From the NCBI RefSeq assembly GCF_017916475.1, contig NZ_JAFMTB010000003.1:408009-472008 (forward strand): 64,000 nucleotides of DNA, given 5' to 3'. Source of the DNA: Patulibacter sp. SYSU D01012. GTDB taxonomy: Bacteria > Actinomycetota > Thermoleophilia > Solirubrobacterales > Solirubrobacteraceae. The position numbers and the translations under genes are program-made. The notes beneath the pieces were generated by a model. That model did no database searches, was not told where the DNA came from, and was given only the letters and a program-made list of their open reading frames with translations. Positions 26,541-35,300 of this stretch are shown here, in pieces. The stretch's first letter is position 1. Each line of letters begins with the position of its first letter.

Positions 26541-27829
26541 GCACGGCGCCGCTGACGCCGCTGGGCGACGCGATCGCCGTCGCCCGCCGCCTGGGCGCCG
26601 CGCTCGCGCTCGGCCACGAGCACGTGCCGATCGCCGAGGCGCTCGGCCGCACGACGAGCGCCGACGTGCGCGCCGTCCGGGCGCTGCCGGGGTTCGCCAG
26701 CTCGGGCATGGACGGGTTCGCCGTGCGCGCCGCCGACCTGGCCGGCGCGACGGACGACGCCCCCGTGGCGCTGCGGATCACGGCGGAGTCGCGCGCGGGC
26801 GCCCCGGCGGCCGCCGCGGTCGGCCCGGGCGACGCCATCCGCATCGCGACCGGCGCGGTCGTGCCCGACGGCGCCGACGCCGTCGTGCCGTACGAGGAGG
26901 TGACCGAGGCCGGCGGCCGCGCGACCTTCACGGCCCCGGCCGCCCCGGGCGCGTTCGTCCGGCCCGCCGGCACGGACGTCGCGGCCGGCGCCGTCCTGGT
27001 CCCAGCCGGCACGCGCCTGGCCCCGCACCACCTGGCGCCGCTCTCCGGGGCCGGCCACGGGCAGGTGCCGGTCCGCCGCCGCCCGCGGGTGTCCGTCCTG
27101 CTCACCGGGGACGAGGTCGTGCGCGGCGCCGGCCCCGACGCCGCGCTGCCGCCGGGCCACGTCCACGACGTCAACGGCGTCGTGCTGCCCGCGCTCGTCC
27201 GCACCTGGGGCGGCGAGCTGGCCGAGGTCGTGCCGCTGCCGGACGACCGCGACGTCACCCGCGACGCGATCGCCTGGGCGTCCGGCGACCTGCTGGTCGT
27301 CTGCGGCGGCATGTCGATGGGGCCGCACGACCACGTCCGTCCGGCGCTCGACGAGCTGGGCGCGCGGGCCGAGCTGTTCCGCGTGGCGCTGCAGCCGGGC
27401 AAGCCGACGTGGCTGGGCACGCTGCCCGGCGAGGACGGCGCCCGGCCCGTCCTCGGTCTGCCGGGCAACCCGGCGTCCGTCTTCGTCACCGCCACGCTGC
27501 TGCTGCGCGCCGCGCTCGACGCCGCGCTCGGCCGCCCGCCCGCGGCACCGCTGCGCGGCCGGCTGACCGCGCCCACCACGGGCCTGCCGGGCCGCACCGC
27601 CGCGCGCCGCGCCTGCGTCTCCGTCTACGGCGAGGGCACCCTGGCCGTGACGATCCTCGACGGCCAGGCGTCGCACCTGCTCGGGTCGCTCGGCGCGGCG
27701 AACGCCCTGGCGATCGTGCCGCCCGACGAGCAGCTGCAGGCCGGCGCCGTCGTCGACCTGGTCCCGCTCGAGCCCGCCGACGCGTGGGCGCACGCGGGCG
27801 GCTCCGTGCACGACCACCCCCGCCTGTGA
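26537..27829 (+). CDS. moeA: Molybdopterin molybdenumtransferase MoeA
   Basis: A 430-residue protein that inserts molybdenum into adenylylated molybdopterin. Recognisable parts: GFASSGMDGFAVRAAD near residue 55, IRIATGAVVPDGADAVVPYE near 105, and the MogA-like domain (SVLLTGDEVV, then VCGGMSMGPHDHVRPALDEL, then LGLPGNPASVFVT). A final beta-barrel domain follows. It overlaps moaA by 4 bases and lies 70 bases before the fusion gene, whose MoaB/MogA domain would make its adenylylated substrate. Confidence 0.95.
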   Translation: MSTAPLTPLGDAIAVARRLGAALALGHEHVPIAEALGRTTSADVRAVRALPGFASSGMDGFAVRAADLAGATDDAPVALRITAESRAGAPAAAAVGPGDAIRIATGAVVPDGADAVVPYEEVTEAGGRATFTAPAAPGAFVRPAGTDVAAGAVLVPAGTRLAPHHLAPLSGAGHGQVPVRRRPRVSVLLTGDEVVRGAGPDAALPPGHVHDVNGVVLPALVRTWGGELAEVVPLPDDRDVTRDAIAWASGDLLVVCGGMSMGPHDHVRPALDELGARAELFRVALQPGKPTWLGTLPGEDGARPVLGLPGNPASVFVTATLLLRAALDAALGRPPAAPLRGRLTAPTTGLPGRTAARRACVSVYGEGTLAVTILDGQASHLLGSLGAANALAIVPPDEQLQAGAVVDLVPLEPADAWAHAGGSVHDHPRL

Positions 27830-27899
27830 GCGCGTCGTCTCTCCGCGTCGTGCGCCGCCGCGCCGACGCGCCATCCGTCCTTCCCGTCGTCCCCCGTCC

Positions 27900-29858
27900 A
27901 TGAGCGAGGCCACCATCCGCATCGACGTCCGTCTGTTCGCCGCGCTGCGCGAGCGCGCCGGCACCGGCCGCACCACGCTCGAGCTGCCCGAGGGCGCCAC
28001 CGCGGGCGAGGCCCGCGACGCGCTGTGGCCCGCGCTCGGCATGGCGTCGCCGCTGCCCGACCGCGCGGTCGCGCTGGCCGTCAACCAGGAGTACGCCCGC
28101 CCCGACGTCGTCCTGGGCGACGGCGACGAGCTGGCCCTGATCCCGCCCGTCAGCGGCGGCGCGCCCGAGGCGGACGACCTGCACGCGGCCGTCGTCGCCG
28201 GCCCGATCGACCAGGCGGCGCTGCACGCCCGCGTCGCCCGCCGCGCGGCCGGCGCGATCGTCACCTTCTCGGGCACCCCGCGCGACGTGCCGCAGCTGGA
28301 CTACGAGGCGCACGAGGAGATGGCCCGCGCCCGGATGGCGGCGATCCTGGCCGACGTGGCCGCCAAGCACGGCGCCTGCGCCGTCGCCGCCGAGCACCGC
28401 GTGGGCCCGGTGCCGTGGCCCGAGGCCGCCGTCGTCGTGGCGGTGTCGGCCCCGCACCGCGGCGAGGCGTTCGACGCGGCGCGCGAGGCGCTCGACCGGA
28501 TCAAGGCGGACGCCCCGATCTGGAAGCAGGAGGTCGAGGGGGATCGCCGCGAGTGGGTCGCGGGGACCGTTCCGTCGCCGGCGGACGCGGGGAAGGGCGT
28601 GGGCGCGTCCGGCGAGGCCGGCGAGCGCCATCCCGGCGGCGCCCTGCCGCACCTGCGCCCGGACGGCGGCGCGACGATGGTCGACGTCGGCGGCAAGCAG
28701 GTGACGGAGCGCCGCGCCGTGGCCGCCGCGCTGCTGTCGACGACGCCGGAGACCGCCGAGCTGATCCGCCGCGGCGACCTGCCCAAGGGCGACGTCCTGG
28801 GCGTCGCCCGCATCGCCGGCATCACCGCGGCCAAGCGCGTCCCCGACCTGGTCCCGCTCGCGCACCCGCTGCCGCTGACGAAGGTCGACGTGCGCGCCCA
28901 GGTCGCGCCCGCCGCCGGCCAGGTGCGGATCGAGGCCGAGGCGCGCACGGTCGGCAAGACGGGCGTCGAGATCGAGGCGATGACCGCCGCGCTCGTCGCC
29001 GCGATCAACGTCTACGACATGGTCAAGGGCGTCGAGCGGGGCATCGCCGTGGGGCCCGTCGCGCTCGTGGCGAAGAGCGGCGGCCGGACGGGCGACTTCG
29101 CCGGTCCGGCCCCGTGGGAGCCGGGGTTCCGCGGACGCGGGGCGGCCGGGGCCGCGACGACCGACGCGGGCGCGGGCGCGGTGCACGGGCACGAGGCCCC
29201 GCCGGCGGCCCGTGCGGCCTCGGCCGGCCACGCCGCGCTGGCGGCCGCGGACGCGACCGCCGTGGCGGCCGTGACCTCCGAGGGGGCAGGCCTCGCGCCG
29301 ACCGCCGGGCCGACGTCGGCCACGGACGGCGCGGCCTCGCCCGCGCACGCCCGGCCGGGCGCCCGCGACGCGGCGCGGCCGCTCGACCCGCCGGTCGCGG
29401 TCGGCCTGGTGACGGTCAGCACCTCGCGCGCGGAGGGCCCGCCGGACGACCCGGGCACGGTGGCGCTGCGCGACCTGGCGGCCGGGCTGGGCACGCGCGT
29501 GGCCGCCGAGACCCGCGTCCGCGACGACCGCGCCGCGGTCGCCGCCGCGATCGCGCGCCTCGCCGACGAGGAGGGCTGCGACCTGGTCCTCACCGCGGGC
29601 GGCACGGGCTGCACCGTCGACGACGTGACGCCCGAGGCGACGCTCGACGCCTGCGACCGCCCGGTCCCCGGCATCGCCGAGGCGCTGCGCCTGGAGTCCC
29701 GCGAGCACACCCACGCGTGGCCCCTGTCCCGCGGCGTGGCGGCGATCCGCGGCCGCACCCTCGTCGTCAACCTGCCCGGCACGCCGAAGGCGGCCGCCGA
29801 GGCGCTCCCGGTCCTGGCGCCCGTCCTGACGCACGCGGTGCGGCTGCTGCGGCGGTAG
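27900..29858 (+). CDS. Four-domain MoaD-MoaE-MoaC-MoaB/MogA fusion protein
   Basis: One 652-residue open frame holds four molybdopterin-synthesis enzymes. Residues 1-87 are MoaD, ending PPVSGG with the Gly-Gly at 86-87. Residues about 93-225 are MoaE with the catalytic lysine motif IKADAPIWKQE (K202, K209) and APHRGEAFD. Residues about 248-400 are MoaC, with MVDVGGK, KGDVLGVARIAGITAAKR, LAHPL (H322; the usual cysteine before it is alanine) and YDMVKG (D373, K376). An alanine/glycine-rich linker (about 401-490) leads to a MoaB/MogA domain with TAGGTG (565-570), DDVTPEAT and NLPGTPKAA. MoaD acts through a free C-terminal Gly-Gly, so the chain is probably cut after residue 87, as reported for mycobacterial MoaX. 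The gene has no sign of an internal stop or frameshift. Confidence 0.93.
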   Translation: MSEATIRIDVRLFAALRERAGTGRTTLELPEGATAGEARDALWPALGMASPLPDRAVALAVNQEYARPDVVLGDGDELALIPPVSGGAPEADDLHAAVVAGPIDQAALHARVARRAAGAIVTFSGTPRDVPQLDYEAHEEMARARMAAILADVAAKHGACAVAAEHRVGPVPWPEAAVVVAVSAPHRGEAFDAAREALDRIKADAPIWKQEVEGDRREWVAGTVPSPADAGKGVGASGEAGERHPGGALPHLRPDGGATMVDVGGKQVTERRAVAAALLSTTPETAELIRRGDLPKGDVLGVARIAGITAAKRVPDLVPLAHPLPLTKVDVRAQVAPAAGQVRIEAEARTVGKTGVEIEAMTAALVAAINVYDMVKGVERGIAVGPVALVAKSGGRTGDFAGPAPWEPGFRGRGAAGAATTDAGAGAVHGHEAPPAARAASAGHAALAAADATAVAAVTSEGAGLAPTAGPTSATDGAASPAHARPGARDAARPLDPPVAVGLVTVSTSRAEGPPDDPGTVALRDLAAGLGTRVAAETRVRDDRAAVAAAIARLADEEGCDLVLTAGGTGCTVDDVTPEATLDACDRPVPGIAEALRLESREHTHAWPLSRGVAAIRGRTLVVNLPGTPKAAAEALPVLAPVLTHAVRLLRR

Positions 29859-30540
29859 GGGCGGGGCGCGCTGGCGCTGGTCGCGCGGCCGTTCGCCACG
29901 CGGCCCGGGCTGCGGCCTGAGGCGCTGCCCGCGAGGCGGAATGCGGTGCCGGTGAGGCGCGATGCGGTGGCGGCCGGTGAGGCGGATCGCGCGCCAGGTG
30001 AGGCGGATCGCGCGGGTGAGGCGGAAAGGCGTCGAGGAGCAACCGGAAGCCGCCTCACCCGCGTCTTCGGCCTCACCAGGAGCGGCGTTCCGCCTCACCG
30101 TCGACGCCGCGCTGCCCGCGTCGACCGGGCTTCGCGTCACTCCGAGCGCCGGGCTTCGCGCGCCCCCGGCCGCCCGCCCCCGACGTCCTGCTCCTCGCGT
30201 CCGCCCGCGCCTGAGCGCCCTCGCCCGACGCTGGGCCGCCCGAATGACCGCTGGCGTGCCGCCCGTGTGACGACGCGGGCGTGCCGCCGCTGCTGTGACG
30301 CGGGCGCGCCGCCGATGTGACGCGGCTGTGCCGCCGGTGCGACGCGAGCGTGCCGCTGCTGTGACGCGAGCGCGCCCCGCGCGTCACCGCCACGACCTTC
30401 CCGCATGACGTGCCGTCTCCAGTACGCCCACGCGCTCCCGACCCGCGGGGCGCCATCCGCGTCGCGCCCCCTCGGCCGCGCCCGCGAATCCCGCACCCGC
30501 GCATCCGTCCACCCGAAATGGCGTAAACCCGGTCGGGTAT
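29859..30540. repeat. Non-coding repeat region A
   Basis: About 680 bases carry no convincing gene. Between about 29931 and 30032 there are five forward copies of a word close to GGTGAGGCGGATCGC (starting near 29930, 29951, 29976, 29998 and 30015). Between 30049 and 30100 there are three reverse-complement copies (CCGCCTCACC-like), so transcripts could fold back. Further right, 30256-30371 is a tandem array of a different unit. The forward/inverted word recurs at 52502-53165. All reading frames look open here only because of base composition. Confidence 0.75.
30256..30371 (+). repeat. Tandem 22/25-base repeat array
   Basis: Five head-to-tail units start at 30256, 30281, 30306, 30328 and 30350. 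The first two are 25 bases and the last three 22. Each opens G(T/C)GCCGC and closes with GACGCG(G/A)GC or a close variant; a sixth decayed unit follows. No role is evident. Confidence 0.7.
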
Positions 30541-30569
30541 TTGCACGCGCCGGCGCGCCGCGCTATCGT
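30541..30569 (+). promoter_or_regulatory. Promoter of the SAM riboswitch transcript
   Basis: TTGCAC at 30541-30546 and TATCGT at 30564-30569 are separated by exactly 17 bases. Transcription would start near 30576, which is the first base of the aptamer. Confidence 0.75.
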
Positions 30570-30576
30570 CGGCCGC

Positions 30577-30714
30577 GGTCAAGAGCGCCAGCGCCAAGCC
30601 CCGGCTCGCTGGCCGGCAACCCTCCGACCGCGGTGGGGTGCCCCGGGTGAGGACCAGGCGCGCGCGGCCACGGTGGTCTCGCGTCAGCAAGCGCGGACCC
30701 GACAGGCGGGTCCC
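30577..30714 (+). ncRNA. SAM-IV-type riboswitch leader
   Basis: The sequence has the actinobacterial SAM-IV layout. P1 forms from GGTC (30577-30580) and GACC (30652-30655). Inside it are the conserved AAGCCCCGGCTCGCTGG, CCGGCAACCCTCC, GCGGTGGGGTGCC and CCCGGGTGA blocks. After P1 comes the distal GCAAGCGCGGACCC block typical of SAM-IV and absent from SAM-I. A short hairpin (GGACCC 30695-30700 pairing with GGGTCC 30708-30713) ends 20 bases before the start codon and could switch ribosome access. S-adenosylmethionine binding should lower expression of the PLP enzyme that follows. Assignment is from remembered consensus. Confidence 0.85.
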
Positions 30715-30734
30715 GGAACACCACGGAGACCCCC

Positions 30735-32192
30735 ATGAGCACCACCGCCCCTGTCGCCCCGACGTCCGCCGACGCCGCGTCCGCCGGCACCGCCCCGTCC
30801 GCCGGCGCCACCCCGTCCGCTGGCCCCGCCGTCGCGACCCCGGACGCCGCCCCCCTCCTGCCCGTCGTCGGCGCGGACCTGACCGTCCCGCTGCTCGACG
30901 GCCGCACCGCCCGCTACGTCAACCTCGACTACGCCGCCACCGCGCCGGCGCTGGGCGTCGTCGCGGAGCGCGTCACCCGCCTGCTGCCCTACGCCGGCAG
31001 CGTGCACCGCGGCGCGGGGCTGCCGTCGCAGGCGTCGAGCGCCGCGTACGAGGCGGCCCGCACCACCGTCCACCGTGCGGTGGGCGCCCGCCACGACGAC
31101 CTCGTCGTCTTCACGCGCAACACGACGGACGCCACCAACCTGCTGGCCCGCGCGATCCCGCAGGGCGCCGGCGACGTGATCACGCTCGACGTCGAGCACC
31201 ACGCCACGCTGCTGCCCTGGAAGGCCGCGGCCGGCCACCGCTGCGTCGCCCACGACCGCACCGTCGCCGGCACCCTGGCCCGCCTGAAGGCCGCCCTCGC
31301 CGAGCGGCCGGCCGCGCTGCTGGCGATCACCGCCGCCTCGAACGTCACCGGCGAGGTCCTGCCGCTGCGCACGATCGTCGAGCTCGCGCACGCCCACGGC
31401 GCGCGGGTGCTGCTCGACGCCGCCCAGCTCGCGCCGCACCGCCGCATCGACCTGACCGCGCTCGGCGCCGACTACCTGGCCTTCTCCGGGCACAAGCTCT
31501 ACGCGCCGTACGGCGCCGGCGTCCTCGTCGGCCGCGGCGACTGGCTCGACGCCGCCCCGCCGTACCTGGCCGGCGGCGGCGCGGTGCGCGAGGTGACCGT
31601 CGAGCACACGGAGTGGGCGACCGGCCCGGCGCGGCACGAGGCCGGCACGCCCAACCTCGTCGGTGCCGTGGCGATCGCCACCGCCCTGCGCGCCCTCGAC
31701 GAGCTCGCGGGCCCGGACGGCGAGGACTCCCGCGCCGCCCACGAGGCCGCGCTGCGCGACCACGTCCTGGCCGGCATCGCGGACCTGCCGGGCGTCGAGG
31801 CGCTGTCGATCTGGGACGACGCGCCCGACGCGATCGGCGTCGTCGCGTTCACCGTCGACGGCTACGCGCCCGGCCACGTCGGCGCGTACCTCTCCGCCGA
31901 GCACGGGATCGGCGTCCGCGACGGCCGCTTCTGCGCCCACCCGCTGCTCGCCCGCCTGGGCCACCCCGCGGGCGCGCTGCGCGCCAGCTTCGGCGTCGGG
32001 TCGCGCCACGAGGACGCCGAACGCCTCGTCGCCGCGCTCCGGCAGCTCGTCACCGACGGCCCGCGCCACCGCTACTGCCGGGGCCCGGCGGGCTGGGCGC
32101 CCGAGCACGACACGCGCGACGTCGGCGCGTGGCTGGGCGACGAGGTCGACGCCGCCGCGCCGGCGGTCGCCGCGCCCTGCACCCAGGGCTGA
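30735..32192 (+). CDS. Class V aminotransferase / SufS-like cysteine desulfurase
   Basis: A 485-residue PLP enzyme of the class V group. The PLP lysine is in FSGHKLYAPYGAG (K254), with the preceding LLDAAQ motif. A cysteine near residue 400 (RDGRFCAHPLL) sits where group II cysteine desulfurases (SufS/CsdA) hold their catalytic cysteine. The first 40 residues are a low-complexity Ala/Pro/Ser tail. GGAG lies 11 bases before the ATG. Control by a SAM-IV leader implies a job in sulfur-amino-acid metabolism or sulfur mobilisation, not routine iron-sulfur assembly; the exact substrate is open. The C-terminal 60 residues, ending PCTQG, look like an added tail. Confidence 0.85.
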   Translation: MSTTAPVAPTSADAASAGTAPSAGATPSAGPAVATPDAAPLLPVVGADLTVPLLDGRTARYVNLDYAATAPALGVVAERVTRLLPYAGSVHRGAGLPSQASSAAYEAARTTVHRAVGARHDDLVVFTRNTTDATNLLARAIPQGAGDVITLDVEHHATLLPWKAAAGHRCVAHDRTVAGTLARLKAALAERPAALLAITAASNVTGEVLPLRTIVELAHAHGARVLLDAAQLAPHRRIDLTALGADYLAFSGHKLYAPYGAGVLVGRGDWLDAAPPYLAGGGAVREVTVEHTEWATGPARHEAGTPNLVGAVAIATALRALDELAGPDGEDSRAAHEAALRDHVLAGIADLPGVEALSIWDDAPDAIGVVAFTVDGYAPGHVGAYLSAEHGIGVRDGRFCAHPLLARLGHPAGALRASFGVGSRHEDAERLVAALRQLVTDGPRHRYCRGPAGWAPEHDTRDVGAWLGDEVDAAAPAVAAPCTQG

Positions 32193-32341
32193 CGCCGCGG
32201 GGCCGGCAACGCCCCTGGGCCATCCGTCCGCGGCGACGCGGACGGGGTACAACGCGGCGAGCGACGGCCGATCACCGGGCCGGCCCGTCGGCGTGCCGTC
32301 ACGCGCACGGCACCGGCGGCGGGCCCCGACCCGGAGCCCGC

Positions 32342-35300
32342 ATGCGCCACACCACCCATCCCTTCGCCGGCCGCCCACGTCGCCGCTGGGCGCGGACCGC
32401 GGCGCTGCTGGCCGCGTCCGCCCTCGGCCTGGCGCTGCCCGCCACGGCCGACGCCTGGACGATCCAGCGGACGTCGGCGTCGAAGCTCTACATCGACCAG
32501 GCCGCGACGAACGGCTACCTGTTCGGCGCCTACGCGATGTACGTCGTCACGAACGACACCGGGACCAGCGTCCGCGACGCCTGGGTGCGGGCGGACACGT
32601 TCACCGGCGGCACCGCCACCCTCGCCCCCGGAGAGAACGGGCTCGTCCACGTCGGGGCGCTGCCCGCGGGCGAGTCGCGCACCGTCTCGCTGTTCCTCGG
32701 CGCCAAGACGCCGACGACCGCTGCGCAGGGCCACACCGTCCGCCTGTTCTCCGGCAAGCCCGGGTTCGGCGGCACCGAGCTCGCCGCGCAGCCGTTCTCG
32801 CTGACCGTCGAGACGAACAACTTCAACAACGCGAACAAGGTCGACTCGATCACGTCCTCCACGACGACGCCCACGCTCGGCGGGCTCGTCACGCTGACCG
32901 TCAAGGGCAGCACCGGCACGATCGGCGCGGCGAAGGTGATGTCGTTCTCGCCGGCCGGCAAGGACGCGTTCCCCGCCCGGTCGCTGCGCCTGGTCCACAG
33001 CGCGATCACCCTGCAGCAGTCGGGCTGCCCGGCCGCCGGCAGCAACTGCTCGACCTACGTCGACCAGCTCGAGATCCCGGCGAGCAGCCTGAGCAGCACG
33101 GCCAACACGCCCTACACGGCCGTCTACACGTTCCGCGCCGCAGACGTCACGACGGCGCAGACGCGCCTGTCCCCCGTCGGCTTCATCTCGGCAGGACAGG
33201 CGCCGGCGCACACCTCCACGGCCAACTTCGACGCCCTCGGCGCCATCGAGCCGGTCGAGAACCGCCTGACGCTCGGCCTGACGGCCGACCGGACCGCCGT
33301 CGGCACGACCCTCGCCGACCGCACCGTCACGTACACGGCGACGGTGACGAACGCCAGCACCGCCCCGGTGACGTTCGACGACCTCATGGACACGCTGCCC
33401 GCCGGCGCCACCGTCGTGCCCGGCTCGGCCAGCTACGCCGGCCAGGCCATCGCCGACCCCGACGTCACCGACGGCGTGGCGACGTTCGCCGCGCCGTTCG
33501 ACGTCCCCGCGTCCGGCACCGCGGCGCTGCGCTTCCAGGTCGTCCTGCCGGCCAGCGAGGGCGTCAAGGTCAACCGCATCGTCGCCCACTCCGGCGAGAC
33601 CCAGATCGACACCACGCTCGCCACGACCGACGCCCCGGCCGAGGCGAAGGTCGCCGTCGACGCGACGGCGCCGACCACGCAGATCGCGTCCGGCCCCGCC
33701 GACGGCACCACCGCCGGCACCGGGCGCTTCGTCTTCCACGCCGACGACGAGGCGACCGCGCTGACCCCCTCGACGTTCGCGTGCCGACTCGACGACGGCC
33801 CCTGGGCGCCGTGCGTCAGCCCGCACGACGTCACCGGCATCGGCGTCGGCCCGCACCGCCTGACCGTCCGGGCGACCGACGCCGCGGGCAACACCGGGCC
33901 GGACGCCACCTACGACTGGACCGTCGCGCCCGCGCCGGCCGACGTCGCCGCGCCCCGCATCACCGTCGACGCGCCGGCCGACGGCGCGTTGCTGCGGCTG
34001 CACCAGGACGTGCGCGCCGACTACGCGTGCGTCGACGTCGACGACCGGTCGACCGTGACGCAGTGCGAGGGGCCGGTGCCGAACGGCGCCGCCGTCGACA
34101 CCGCGGCGCCCGGGCCCCACGCGTTCACCGTCCGGACGAAGGACGCCGCCGGCAACACCGACCAGAAGACCGTCCGCTACGCCGTCCAGGCGCCCCCGGC
34201 GCCGAAGGACCTGACGTCGGACGGCGTGGGCACGGCCCCGCAGGTCACGACCGTCGACGTGCCGGACGGCGCCACCCTCGACCTCGTCGCCCCCGGCGGC
34301 GCCGCGACCGCGCGGGTCGAGGTGACCGGCGGCGTCTACGTCCTCGACCGCCCGACGCGCACGATCACCTTCACCCCCGCGGCCGGCTTCTCCGGCACGC
34401 CGGACGCGGTGCGCTTCCGCCTGACCGACGCGCTCGGCCAGCCCGGCGAGGCGACGCTCACGCCGCACGTGTCGCTGCCGCCCGACGTGGCCGCTCCGCG
34501 CATCACGATCACCGCCCCGCGCGACGGCGCGGTGCTGCGCCAGGACCAGGCGGTGCGAGCGGACTACGCGTGCGCGGACCCCGACGAGCGCTCCGCGGTG
34601 ACGCGGTGCGAGGGCCCCGTGGCGAACGGCGCCGCCGTCGACACGGCCACGCCCGGCCCGCACGCGTTCACGGTCCACGCCCAGGACGCCGCCGGCAACG
34701 CCGACCAGCAGACCGTCCGGTACAGCGTCCAGGCGCGGCCCGCGCCGCAGGACCGCCGCAGCGACGGCGTCGGCGCCGCACCGCAGACCACCACGGTGGA
34801 GGTGCCCGCGAACGCGCGTCTGGACCTCGTCGGCCCCGACGGGCTCGGCGACCGCCTGACGGTGCCCGGCGGGACGTACGTGCTCGACCGCGCGGCGGGG
34901 ACCATCACGTTCACGCCCGAGCGCGGCTACGCCGGCGATCCGGCGGGCGCGCGCTTCCGCCTGACGGACGACCTGGACCAGGCCGGAGAGGCGACGTACC
35001 AGCCGCACGTGGCGCTGCCGCCGCTGCCCGTCGCGGACGACGAGGCCGCCAGCGGACCGGCGGACGCCGTGCTGGAGCGGCGGCTGGCGGTGCCCGCCGG
35101 CGGCAGCGTCACCCTGCTCGATGCGGACGGGCGGCCGACGACGGTCGTCGAGATCCCCGGGCAGGGCACGTATGCCCTCGACGTCGCGACCGGCCGGGTG
35201 TCGTTCGTCGCCGCCGCCGGCTTCCGCGGCACCGCGCGCGCCGTGGCGTACCGCATCACGGACGCGTACGGCCAGGGCGTGGAGGCGACCTTCACGGCCA

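Noticed and set aside
30638-32341. N-terminal extension of the fibril protein through the riboswitch and the PLP enzyme
   Set aside because: The frame is open only as a shadow of the PLP gene; the signal peptide starts at 32342 after a ribosome binding site.
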